Assembly: GCA_021234155.1 (NCBI GenBank)
Contig: JAJEKV010000091.1
Span: forward strand, 3,977,501 to 4,041,500
Length of the DNA stretch: 64,000 bases
Direction of reading: 5' to 3'
Source of the DNA: Isoetes taiwanensis
Taxonomy: Eukaryota; Streptophyta; Lycopodiopsida; Isoetales; Isoetaceae
The position numbers were made by a program, and so were the translations under genes. How positions within the stretch are numbered: the stretch's first letter is position 1; each line of letters begins with the position of its first letter. Shown one piece after another: positions 49,150 to 59,426 of this stretch. The notes beneath the pieces were generated by a model. It had not been told where the DNA came from. It saw only the letters and a list, made by a program, of their open reading frames with translations, and ran no database searches.

Positions 49150-49960
49150 CTTGCCATGCATTCTTTGGAAGTTTGTAGCAGCAAATTTGCTTCAGATGGA
49201 GACAATTATTATCCTTTGGCAAGATAATTTAGAAATCAATCTTCAGTTGAATGATCTTAGGGAGATGCTTCTGCCTACATGGTCTCCTCTTACTCCAGAA
49301 GACCAAAAGAAGGATAGTCTTGCATTATATATGTTGAAGGCTACTGTTTCAGATGCTTTAAGAGAGATCTTGGGGTATTTCCAGTTTTAAAATGCTTTCT
49401 CTTTCTTTCAACCAAACTTGTGTCCAAAAGGAGTTGGTTAGCAGTTAGCAATTAAGGCTAAGATGAATAGTCTTAGATTAAAAAGATTTCTAATATGAAA
49501 GATTATATAGAACAGCTAAGGCTAAAGGAGAAGTTATTTGGAGCTGGTGGAACTATTGATGGATCCTACCTTGATCATGCATTGCTTTTGCCAAGGCTTG
49601 ACCAGAGATTACAAGAGTATTTCCTGATTATTATAAGATGAAGGCCAAGATCAAGATTCCTTTTAGTCCAGTTTCAGCAGCAACTACTTGATGCAGAACT
49701 TGAAAACAAAGGTATGATCAACTTGAGTCAGCTCATTTTCAAGGGTTCAATCTCTTCCTAGTGTTTCAAAAAAACTTTGCCTCCATCTTTGCCTCCCACA
49801 ACTTCCATTAGCTGCCCTGAAGTTTCTAAATCCATGGCTGCCCCAGTTTCCTCAACCAACTTTCTTTACTGGCACTGTGGCAGAAGAAGTCATTATAGGA
49901 AAGATTGTAGGCAATTGCAGAAAGATGGCTCAATATCTTAAAGATCAGGCACAAAAATCT
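49150..49960 (+). pseudogene. Copia gag (decayed)
   Basis: Fragments such as DALREILG (49,350-49,378), MKDYIEQLRLKEKLF with a stop near 49,495-49,535, and the zinc knuckle WHCGRRSHYRKDCRQL at about 49,871-49,917 are readable. The first knuckle cysteine is lost to an indel. Confidence 0.7.
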
Positions 49961-50139
49961 TCTGATCAGACCTCAAACATCCGTAACAACTCCATCACCG
50001 ATTTCTTCATCCTGTTCCTTCATCCACTTCCTACTACAAACTTTCTGCTCAAGTTTCTACTATGTCTGTTCAAGAAATTGAGACTGAGTTTCTTAATCTA
50101 GCAGCAAAAATTTTACAGAAGATGCTTGGCTTGTTGATT

Positions 50140-50375
50140 CTAGAAGATGCTTGGCTTGTTGATTCTGGAGCTACTAAGCATTTGGCAGGCAAAGCAAATC
50201 TTCTTTCAGATGTAAAGTCCTATGATCAAACAGTTGTGAAAAAATGGATGGTAATCTTGCTCTCCTCCAAAGGAAAAGGTACTGTCAGGTTTCAGACAGA
50301 TCAATGTACTTCACTCACAATTGAGGATATCATTTTGGTACCTGGCCTCTTAGTAAATCTATTGAGTGTTTGAGA
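50140..50375 (+). pseudogene. Copia protease
   Basis: AWLVDSGATKHL (about 50,150-50,186) contains the D-S-G-A active site. ILVPGLLVNLLSV at the end is the typical protease C-terminus. The frame is intact across 50,062-50,373. Confidence 0.85.
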
Positions 50376-50579
50376 ATTTGATTCGAAGAAGAATGGGATA
50401 TTCAGTTATTTTACAGATGGGGAAGTTCATGTTACTCAAAAGAATCCTCTCAAGTTTGTGAATCTGCAAATCCTCCTCCAGTAGCTTCGTGGACATTTGG
50501 AATGATGAAGGCCTTTATATTTTGAATAACAACACCAATTCCTTAGGTGTGGAGTCCTCTTTAGTAGCAGCAGTTCCCA

Positions 50580-51350
50580 AGACTTTGGAGACTTTATGGC
50601 ATGACAGACTTGGAAAGCAAGTCCAAGCTGCATATCCATCACATGCTGAATCTCGGGCTACTAAATCTTTTGGAACTCATTCATGCAAAATCTTTGGAAC
50701 TCATTCATGCAGACATTTGCTATATGCCTATTGAGTCTTTAGGGAGGCAGAAGTGCTTTAGTTGAGAAAGAGTTCTCTACTCCCTCTTAAAGCCCTTACG
50801 TCATCGATAATATGCTGGCTTAATTTCTCGGGACAGTTTCAGCAATATCTTGATACTAAAGGTATTCATAGGCAACTTATTGTTCCTTATGCTCATCCAC
50901 AAAATGGGGTGGCTGGCGCAAGAACAGAACCCTTCTGGATTTGGCCGCGTGGTATGATCAAGCATAAACAATTACCTCTTGATTTTTGGGCTGAAGCCAT
51001 TAAAACAGCAGTTTATATCTCTAATAGAGCACCTACTAAGTCCTTAAATTTGAAGACTCCTTTTTGAGGCTCTTTATGGAGTTAAACCAGATGTCAGCCA
51101 TTTCCAGTATTTGGGTGTTTGGCTTATGCCCACAGTTCAAGAGAGCTCTTACAAAACAGGGTAAACTAGCTGATAGGGCTCTCAAGGTTATTTTCATTGG
51201 TTATCCGGATAATGTGAAAGGTGGAGGTGCTATAATCCCCTTACTAAATAGGTTTTCATCTCGAGAAGTGTTCAGTTTGTTGAAGGCCGAGTCTATTCTT
51301 CAGATTTTTATGATATCACAACTACCAGCTATGACCAAAATCTTCAAGAT
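50580..51350 (+). pseudogene. Copia pre-integrase and integrase core
   Basis: LWHDRLGKQVQAAY (50,593-50,635) is the pre-integrase motif. QLIVPYAHPQNGVAGARTEP (about 50,873-50,932), RGMIKHKQLPLDFWAEAIKT and YISNRAPTKSLNLKTPF (to 51,066) follow the DDE core around the catalytic E. FGLCPQFKRALTKQGKLADR (near 51,119) and KVIFIGY complete it. The zinc-binding and first catalytic D region is deleted between 50,720 and 50,800. Confidence 0.85.
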
Positions 51351-51359
51351 CTTTCAATA

Positions 51360-51780
51360 ACTCCAATTGTTTGACCGACTCTGTTTCTGTACCATCAGCT
51401 TCTGTTTCACCAACAGCCTCCTTACCTCTTGTTTCTTCTATTCCATCTGCATTACCTATCTCATTCCAACAGTCCACTATTCCTTCTTCTCCTCCTTCAT
51501 TACAGCCAGATGTTCCAGCTTCTCTAGTGATATTTCACCTGATTTGCAGCCTTCTCCATATGCCCGCTTTGAACCATTGGATTATGTTGAGCCTGTATTG
51601 TCTCCATCTTCAACTCCATTGTCTGTTTCTCCACAAAATCAGGTTGATTTCTTGAGTTATCAGGCTGGGATAGATGGAACCCTACAGAATCTCGCGAGAT
51701 TAAGGTGGTTATCCTCCTTTGGAAGTTTCTTGTAATTTTGCTTTGATGGCCCAAAATACAAGACTACAAGGAACCTACTA
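51360..51780 (+). pseudogene. Copia integrase-RT linker, Ser/Pro-rich
   Basis: Two overlapping open frames here are Ser/Pro/Thr-rich. The linker before the copia RT is normally of this composition, so this is part of the polyprotein, not a separate gene. Confidence 0.6.
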
Positions 51781-52560
51781 CTTTTTCTCAAGCTGCTAAA
51801 GATTCTCATTGGCTCCAAGCTATGCAGGATGAAATTGATATGCTTCATAAGCAAAATGCATGGGAGTTAGTTCCTAGGCCATCTGACACAAATATTATTG
51901 GTGCAAAATGGGTCTACAAGACCAAATTTCATTCTGATGGCTCCTTATCCAAATACAAAGCTCGTCTTGTGGCCAAGGGGTTTTACACAGCAGGAGGGGT
52001 TTGATTATAATGGCTTTTTGCTCCCGTTGTTAAATGGGATACTTTCTTTGCTGTCCCTAGCCTTGGCAGCATCAAACTTTGGCCTGTTTATCAGCTTGAT
52101 TTCAAGTCAGCCTTTCTTAAGCCTTTCTTAATGGAGATTTAGAAGAGGATATTTACATGCAGCAGCCACCAGGTTTTCAAGATCCTACATATCCACATTA
52201 TGTTTGTAAATCTTAAGCAAAATAAGATGTTGGCATCAGAAAATTAATTCTTTTCTTTTTTAAGTCTTGGCTACCAAAGGTCACGGCAGATTGTAATCTT
52301 TATTACAAGACCATTGGTTCTCGAGTTTCTATTCTTCTCTTATATGTTGATGATATGGTACTCACGGAGATGCAACGGATCTTATATCAAGTACCAAAAC
52401 AGTCTCTTAGCACCAGCTTTGAGATCACAGATTTAGGTCTTATGCATTATTGTCAGGACTAGAAGTTTGGCAGCAATCTCATGGAATCTTTCTTGCTCAA
52501 CAGAAGTATATTAATGAGGTACTTCATAGGTTCAACATGGCAGGTATGTAATCGTCAAAA
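51781..52560 (+). pseudogene. Copia reverse transcriptase
   Basis: AMQDEIDMLHKQNAWELVPR (51,820-51,880), IIGAKWVYKTKFHSDGSLSK (51,895-51,955) and YKARLVAKGF are the fingers of copia RT. LLLYVDDMVLT at 52,335-52,368 carries the YVDD catalytic box. Frameshifts and a partial duplication near 52,110-52,130 (CCTTTCTTAAG twice) occur. Confidence 0.92.
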
Positions 52561-52829
52561 TCTCCTCATGATCCGGGCAATGTCTTAACTCTTGATTCTG
52601 AACAAGAAGATGTAGATGCAACTCTCTATAGGCAGCTGGTTGGAGCACTTCTTTTATTACTGTTACTCGGCCAGACATTGTTTACATTGTGGGAGTGTTA
52701 ACAAGGTTTATGCAGCGTCCTAAGCAGTCTCACTGGCGAGCAGCTAAGAAGGTCCTTAATTATCTTCAAGGGACTGCAAACCAAGGCATTCACTATATGA
52801 GTAATTCTTCTCCTCAATTGCTGCTTTTT

Positions 52830-53290
52830 TGCAGATTCAGATCATGCCACTAGTGATGTTGAGTCTCGGAGATCTCTTACTGGGTTTGTCTCATTTTTTT
52901 GCTGGTAATCCTGTTACATGGAGTTCTAAAAGCAGGATACTTGTAGTATTAGTACTACGAAGCTTGAACTTAAAGCCATGGTTACTGCAGTCCAAGAAAT
53001 GATGTGGTTGGTTCATTTATATGAAGATCTTGGCATCAAGAACACACCAGCTTATCTTTCTTGTGACAATGAGGGAGCTATTTGTCATGCTAAAGATTCC
53101 AAGTGGCATCATCTTACAAAACACTTGGATATTAAAGTCTGCTTTTGTTAGAAGTTCTTGACAGTGGCTCTATTTCTTTTTCATTGCTCTTCTCAAGATC
53201 AAGCAGCAGATGGTTTTACCAAACCTCTTGTGGGCAAACGCTTACTTGATATGGAAGCAACTTTACATGTCTCTCCTTTTTAGTGCATAC
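52830..53290 (+). pseudogene. Copia RNase H
   Basis: ADSDHATSDVESRRSLTGFV (52,833-52,893), then AMVTAVQEMMWLVHLYEDLG (52,978-53,036), LSCDNEGAICHAKDS and HHLTKHLDIK (53,058-53,140) give the copia RNase H with its catalytic D, E and D positions. Small indels are present. Confidence 0.88.
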
Positions 53291-53319
53291 AATTCCAGCA
53301 GTGCTAGTCATCAGGAGGG

Positions 53320-53518
53320 TGTTAGACTTATGCTGGCACGCTGATGGCGTCCACACTGCTGACCTGTCAAGTACGCCCTTATGCTGATGTGGCACTGCGC
53401 TTGCTTGCTGGCGTGGCATTCTTATATAAGCCACAGTCAGGCAGTTACTAGGTGCTAGTGGTCCTAGTCGTCTATCTTTTTGCTTTCTTCAACCATCTAT
53501 TACTTTCAAAAGCTTTCA
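53320..53518 (+). repeat. Copia 3' LTR
   Basis: 199 bp, TG...CA, aligned with 48,615-48,816 and preceded by a purine tract ending GGAGGG. Confidence 0.93.
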
Positions 53519-54091
53519 GCTAGAAGCATAGGTTGAATATATGCCAACGCATATTTAATGGTTCTATGTGGACACAGGGTTGCCATGTCAGCATATGTGT
53601 GCTTAACTTCGTAATACATCTTCTGTCAATAGTCACTCCTACCTTGCACATGAATAAAGTATGTGAAAGACGCTTTGTTGTGTAGATGACTCCAGGTTCT
53701 TTGTTTTTTTCTCCCTCTCAACAACAGGTTTTGCAGTAAGAATCAGAAACAATCTGTTTGATTACTAAGGAAATGCCAACCAAATGTCATCTTGTCATCT
53801 ACGAGGCAAAACACTTGGCTCTCTCAGCTGTTACAAACTCTTCATGGATGTGTGTGCAAACTAGGTTGTTGGAGCTCCTACACGTAATAAAAAACAACAA
53901 TAGGCATGCCTATAGACAAAGATGCATTAATATGATGGTCATATTTAAAAACTAAGTATGAGAAAATATGATGGGGTTCCAAAATTTTCTTGCTAGAAAA
54001 AGCATCCATATTTGGACATGGTTATAGTGTTGGTTCTTATGGCCGGCTTACATAAATAGACTTTAAACATGACTTTTCTTGTCTATTACAG
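53519..54091. other. SRT1 intron 3, distal end
   Basis: Non-coding up to the exon 4 acceptor. The last 40 bases include a pyrimidine-rich stretch (CTTTTCTTGTCTATTACAG). Confidence 0.6.
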
Positions 54092-54193
54092 AACATCGAT
54101 GGTTTTGCACCTGCGCTCTGGTGTACCAAGAGAGCAGCTTGCTGAATTGCATGGCAACAGTTTTATGGAAACATGTTCTTCATGTGGGAAAGA
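54092..54193 (+). CDS. SRT1: SRT1-like exon 4 (catalytic His, first zinc ligands)
   Basis: It follows a TCTATTACAG acceptor. It reads NIDG, then (one extra T in a T-run) [20 protein letters not shown] and METCSSCGK, ending before a GTGTGT donor. The N and D of NIDG contact NAD, the H of ELHG is the catalytic base and CSSC supplies two of four zinc ligands. Confidence 0.92.
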
Positions 54194-54380
54194 GTGTGTT
54201 GCATCTTGGAACTCTCCATCGTTTTCTCTCCATCTTTTGTAGTGACAAAATTCGTTCCACCCTATGCAGATAGACATTTACTAATGATTTATGCAGTGAA
54301 TGAACAATATGTGGTTTTACTTTGGTCTGAATATGATATGTATGACTACAAGCTCATCTCATGGCATTGAACTACTGAAG

Positions 54381-54489
54381 GTATCTCTGCGGGATTTTGA
54401 GATGGAAACTATAGGTATAAAATATACAGGGGACGATGTTCTGCTCCTGTGTGTGGAGGGAACTTCAAGATACAATAGTTGATTGGGAG
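54381..54489 (+). CDS. SRT1: SRT1-like exon 5 (zinc module)
   Basis: After an ACTGAAG acceptor it reads YLRDFEMETIGIKYTG, then after one extra base RRCSAPVCGG, and after further small shifts K-D-T-I-V-D-W-E, ending at GTAAGG. The cysteines of RCS and VCG are the second zinc pair. Phase with exons 4 and 6 is right once the indels are discounted. Confidence 0.9.
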
Positions 54490-57250
54490 GTAAGGTCACT
54501 CATTTTGTAGAGGTATAATAAAATATTGCTTTCATTGGACTGGGTAAAGGAATGAGAGAAAAAAGATAGTACTTTTGAACAAATGTGCAGTTGTTAATAA
54601 CTATGAGTGTCTTATCTAACTTTTTTAAGTACTTTTGTTGGCTTAAAAGGGCACATAGAGATGAAAGGAAAACACAAGACATAAGAGGAGCATCCAGGGC
54701 TCACATAAAGCACATACTGAAATAACCTTGTGTGCCCATATACCCATGCCATCAAGATGCCATGTCACCATGGCCGAAAAGGGTGCAGAGTGTAATTTTA
54801 ACCTTTAGTACTCCTAAAATGATATACTCTCTCAAACAAACTGTAATGAACAATTATTTTCTTCCTGCAGCTTCATTTGAATTGAGAAATCATATAGAAC
54901 AAAAGGTTTATAAACCCACAAACAGTTTGGCATGCTGCATAACCTACTCAACATGCCAACTGGAAAAGATATTTCTGGCCTTGTTATTAATCCCCATCAT
55001 TTTATCGGATGCAAGTCTATACCTGGCTCATAGATAAAACTATGCCAATAGCACTTGTGTTGAGTTGAACCCCAACTAGTTCACGTAACCAAGATCAGTA
55101 ATTTGAATTGTAGCTTCATTCAACTGCTGTCTTGTTTTCTCACTTAAAATAAAGTAACATCATCCACTTAAAGTCAACAGATGAAATCATACCTTGTTCA
55201 TGCATTTAAGAAGGTTAGTATCTGCCATCCTCCTGGTATTATTAGTGTTAAGGACTAATGGGAGAAGAAAGAGAAAAATGGGACGAACTGTTCTATTGAT
55301 AATGGGTATGTTACAAAATAAATAGGCAGCAGGTGTATACATGCACACATATATGTACATGTATGTACATGTCACACATATAGATTCCATATTCTACACT
55401 CTCCCTGAAACTATTAGTGTGAGACTATATTCTGTACATTCTGTACACAGCTCAAGCATCATTGTTTAATTTCTAACTGCTTTACACTCATGCATTTTAT
55501 AGATCCCTTAGCTTTACAACCCTTTTGATTTATGCTCTAATCCTCTAATTATGTACAAAGCTTCAAACATGTACAGAGTATACACATTTCCAAACCTGTG
55601 CACACGATCAGAATCTTTATTTATACATTATGTACAAACTCTTCTTGAGATCAAGATCTCACCCATGATTATTTTCAACCCAGTTCAAGAATATCTGCCT
55701 TTATGATGTTCCTATGAAAAAAAAAATCAGATGCCATCATGCAAAGAACATTTCTAACTCTCTCCCCTGAGATTAAATCTCAAGATTAGATAGCAGCAGA
55801 TAGGAAGCTAATCTCTTCCATTGCCAGTTAGCTAAACCTGCAAGTAAAAATTGCACCACTCCAACCTGCAACCTGCAGCCTGCAACCTTATCCTGGCTCT
55901 ATGCAAATTGAAGTCTCAAACATGACATTTGCTACTACTGTGACAACTTCTGGAGTCGTGAACTGATTTGAATGCTGGAAATAATTCCTGAAGTCCTTGC
56001 TGATATATACCTAATCTGAAACCCAGCTGCCTTAGAAACTGCTGTCCCACAAGTGAACACATTCTTCACACAACTGTGGTACATCTGGTTATATATAACC
56101 TTTCAAGCACATTATGCATCCATGAGTGTCCTCCAAAGCATTCAAACAAGTGAATATGGGCAGAAGCTTTGTCTGCAGTTTAACTTTCAGCACACTGCCA
56201 CTATGATTAGAAGCTTGAATATCTTTCCCTTGGCATAATTATCTGTAAAACTATGCAATAATCTTGGTTTTAACCAAACTGCCTGCACCATTAAGACTAA
56301 GATCCTGGAGTCCTTGCCGATCATTCTAGCATAAGGAACCCACAGCACAAGGTGTCCCTGATGTCCAAATGATCTATCGTAGAATGGTGACAAGCTTGAA
56401 TCGTGAAAGGCTACACGATCATCCAGCAGAAGTCTACCTTATCGTCCACCACAGTTGATAATCTTCTATTACACAATCGAACATAAATGTGTGCGCTGTG
56501 AAACACCAGCACCAGTGGGAAAAATTATGCAGGACTAAAAAGAAACATAAAGGAGGACAAACAATCTGCTGGCTACTGCATGCTAACTCCAGTTAGAATC
56601 GAACACAAAAAGACCAAATCTACACAAGATTGGACCTCTGCCACTCCCCTTTCGCTCTTGGTCAACAAAAAATCGTGCTCTCAAATATTGACGACTTCCT
56701 CTTCCACAACATAAGTTGGATGCAATGAATGCCTCTTTCTAAAATTAGCTGTTACCTCCTTTTGTTGGAAGGGTAAAAAATGTAGCTCCTAGTTTCGGAA
56801 GACACACAAGCCGCAGACAAATCCCGCAGCCGAAAATAGAAGAGCCCGGCCTTATTCACAGCCACGAATATGGATTTATGGCCCAGAACTAAACACCATA
56901 TTCAATCCAATCCAGCCCAGACCTCCAATTCTATTCCCCTGTTATATGTTCTATTACAGATCCATCAATTAGCTGCATTACTAGAATATCTGTCACCGTT
57001 GATTCTTCACTCCTGTGCTACTCCTGGCTTCCTGAGATTACCAGTGTATCAGCAACTAGATCCAGATTGTCGATCAACTAGCTGCGCACAGACCTCCTGC
57101 CTATTGAGTTACTGCACCTGATTCCCGACAAGGTTCTTCATTGTCTTGCACATATCCCAAAGCCTAAGATCAACTGGCTCCAATCTGCCTGTTAAGGTGG
57201 GGAGTGTTGGAGAATGGTAACAGCACACATGAAGAATAACTCAGAAGAAG
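54490..57250. other. SRT1 intron 5, proximal part; no gene
   Basis: AT-rich intron. A run of alternating TACATG/ACACAT (about 55,320-55,385) is the only simple repeat. No transposon domain was seen. Confidence 0.5.
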
Positions 57251-57253
57251 AGT

Positions 57254-57735
57254 GCCCGGCCCATGTAGAGCACTTGGGCCGCAAGCAAGAAGTCCTGGAT
57301 CGATCCCCAGTCTATCCACCAATTATGTTGGAGGATGTTTAATCATGGCGGATAGTTCCCAATGACAAGGGGATAGTGGTGCATTGTGGGGAAGAAGGCT
57401 AGAAGGAATCAGTGTGCCCCCATGACTCAGAGGAAGGGTTTTGAGTGCCCATGGGCGAATAGCTCAGTGGTAGAGCACTTGGTAGAGCACTTGGTTTGCA
57501 CGCAAAAGTTCCTAGATTTGGTACCAGCCTGTCCACCCAATCATGTTGTAAGCATCTCATTTCTCAACAATTATGAAGGCCAGATTTGTTCGAACAATTA
57601 TGAAGGTCAGATTAGTCCACTTGTCAACCCTGATAGAATTTTGGGCAAACATCTTCTACTACACGCTCAGTTTCTCAATCTAAGCAAGATGTCATGCTTT
57701 GATCCCCAGCCTGTCCACCCAATCATGTTGTTGTG
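57254..57735 (+). mobile_element. tRNA-Ala-like SINE cluster (three partial heads)
   Basis: The central copy (57,453-57,538) resembles a tRNA: GGGCGAATAGCTCAGTGGTA gives an RNA polymerase III A box, TTTGCACGC looks like an Ala anticodon loop (UGC) and GATTTGGTACC is a decayed B box. A 14-bp segment (GTAGAGCACTTGGT) is duplicated in the D-arm. A second copy at 57,254-57,320 keeps a good B box (GGATCGATCCCCAG). A third B-box end (TTTGATCCCCAGCCTGTCCA) is at 57,698-57,717. All share the trailing CCA-C/A-CAATCATGTTG. It lies in SRT1 intron 5. Confidence 0.6.
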
Positions 57736-57989
57736 TAGGTGGCTCCTTTCTCAGCCCCAAATCAACCCATCAATTTACAAATTCATTTAGCGCACAAACA
57801 TGCCAGTCTAGAGTCTCATTCCATCAGCTCAAGATTGGGGAGGTCTCAATGAGCGGCTCTGAGCAGAAAGGGGAAAACATATGCAGTCTTTTAAATAGAG
57901 AACAAGGCAGGCGTTAATTTGTGAAAAGACAAAATGTCTTAATCTTTGGATCATAGCCCCAAAGCGGCCTTCCTACAGATGTCAATACA

Positions 57990-58593
57990 AGCTTTCTATT
58001 AGAGGCAGATATCATTGTCTTTTAGAGACCCCACATCTCTCGACAGCTGGTAGAATATTACGATCAGAAATGTGTGTCTCACTTTGTGTATGAGCTATCT
58101 CTAGACAGGAGAAATATTCTCAAACAAAAGAACCCAACGGGCCTGAAGCAAACAGAAATAACTAATTTCTTCTCGTCAAAGGATGATAAGATGATAGTGG
58201 ACTCATCACAAAAGAGGAAGTATCCTGACCCTAAAGGGGTGACTTTGGCACTGTCTAAGAAGATAAAAAGATCAGCAGCCGTGAAACATAAAAAGTCTTT
58301 CCAGAAGAGGCCAAGCATCAAGCATCAAAGCAAGCCAAGAAGGGGTATTATGAATTACTTTGCACCAATCACAGGAACGAATGGGCTATCTCCATCAATC
58401 CCTACCTGAGCAGATTTTTAGATTTTTTAATTGTTAAACTCAATATTTTTGTTTCTATACTTTAGATAACAGGAGGGTTTTCCTCCTGGAGGTCTTGAAC
58501 ACTGTTTGTGTTATGGTCTCATAGACCCTTCGGGTCTTACGTAGACGTTAATAATTCATAGACCCTTCGGGTCTTACGTAGACGTTAATAATT
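57990..58593 (+). mobile_element. LINE-like 3' fragment, copy 2, with PIP-box-like reading frame
   Basis: It contains an open frame from about 58,040 to 58,406 reading RQLVEYYDQKC...LSLDRRNILKQK, then QTEITNFF, a basic stretch (KRKYPDPKG, KKIKRS) and RRGIMNYFAP before a stop. QTEITNFF fits the PCNA-interacting (PIP) box Q-x-x-I-x-x-F-F. The 3' untranslated part has a GGAGG/CCTCC stem-loop (58,474-58,491) and a AGACCCTTCGGGTCT hairpin at 58,525-58,539, in a unit of 38 bp repeated twice, followed by (TTCC)n. No RT is present, so the element class is inferred from the paired copies and tail. It could instead be a retro-copied or transduced host gene fragment. Confidence 0.45.
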
Positions 58594-58881
58594 CCTTCCT
58601 TCCTTCCTTCCTTCCTTCCTTCCTTCCTTCCTTCCTTCCTTCCTTCCTCCCTCCCCCCCCCTCCCCTCCCCCCTCCCCCTTCCCTCCCCTTCCTTTCCTT
58701 TCCTTCCCTCTTCCTTCCCTTCCTTCCCTTCCTTCCCTTCCTTCCTTCCTTCCTTCCCTTCCTTCCTTCCCTCCTTCCCTTCCCCCTCCCTTCCCCCCCT
58801 CCCTCCCTCCCTCCCTCCCCTCCTCCTCCCTCCCTTCCTTCCTTCCTTCCTTCCTTCCCTCCTTTCGTTCCTTTCGTTCCT

Positions 58882-58924
<43 letters not shown>

Positions 58925-58931
58925 CTCTCTC
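58594..58931 (+). repeat. Polypyrimidine microsatellite (TTCC)n/(TTTC)n
   Basis: About 335 bp made of C and T with only two Gs, as (CTTC), (CCCT) and finally (TTTC) runs. It continues the tail of the LINE-like copy 2 and ends about 70 bp before the SRT1 exon 6 acceptor. The minus-strand Lys/Glu/Gly-rich open frames across it are artefacts of the repeat. Confidence 0.95.
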
Positions 58932-59002
58932 CAAATTTTTTGGGACGGCTTTCTATTTGTTTTCCTGATCATCTTCTAAGTTAGTATAATGTTTGAATGC
59001 AG

Positions 59003-59082
59003 GGCGCTTTGCCGCCAGCAGAACTTCGAGCTGCTGAAAAGCATTGTAAAAATGCAGATCTAGTAGTCTGCCTTGGAACAAG
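59003..59082 (+). CDS. SRT1: SRT1-like exon 6
   Basis: It starts after GAATGCAG and reads GALPPAELRAAEKHCKNADL then VVCLGT, ending at GTATGT. The frame is intact. It joins exon 5 in phase (D-W-E/G-A-L-P-P) and exon 7 to give LGTSLQ. Confidence 0.95.
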
Positions 59083-59426
59083 GTATGTTCTCATGTAGAA
59101 ATTTGCCGGTCCTGCCTCATACTTCATGTGTTTCCACGGGATCGAGGTTACTTTCTGCTTTTCCGCTTCCCTTATCCTTGTTTGGCATCTGCCTTTCTTG
59201 TCAGCAAGAAATGTTAAACTCAATAACCATATTGGAAGTGGAAAAGTGTTGTTTCTACATCTTCCTTTAGGGCAGTTAGAACAAGGCAGAGGCATGTGCT
59301 AGCCTCCATTTGCCTTTCTAAAGTTTCTGCATTTCCCAGTTGTGTTAAATACCTAGTAAAGTTTCGTCTTTTTTTAAAGCTTGATTCTTAATTACTTGTT
59401 TAAGCTCAGTCATATGTTTCTGGCAG

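Larger units (their letters stand above)
48615..53518 (+). mobile_element. Ty1/copia retrotransposon with both LTRs, in SRT1 intron 3
   Basis: About 4.9 kb. LTRs of 202 and 199 bp begin TGTTAGACTTATGCTGGCAC and end CTTTCA. A tRNA-iMet primer-binding site (TGGTATCAGAGC) follows the 5' LTR and a purine tract (CAGGAGGG) precedes the 3' LTR. Flanking 5-mers are GCTGG and GCTAG, a likely target duplication with one mismatch. Domains run gag, protease, integrase, RT, RNase H, the copia order. All frames are broken by indels and the stretch between pre-integrase and integrase core is short. It lies in the same direction as the host gene. Confidence 0.93.

Noticed and set aside
51367-51735. Ser/Pro-rich frame as an independent secreted protein
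   Set aside because: Its place between copia integrase and RT identifies it as polyprotein linker.
57453-57538. A functional tRNA-Ala gene
   Set aside because: The acceptor stem does not pair well, the D-arm has a 14-bp duplication and the B box is broken; a SINE head fits better.
58548-58972. Two long minus-strand frames rich in Lys, Glu and Gly
   Set aside because: They are translations of the (TTCC)n/(TTTC)n microsatellite; length and composition are repeat artefacts.
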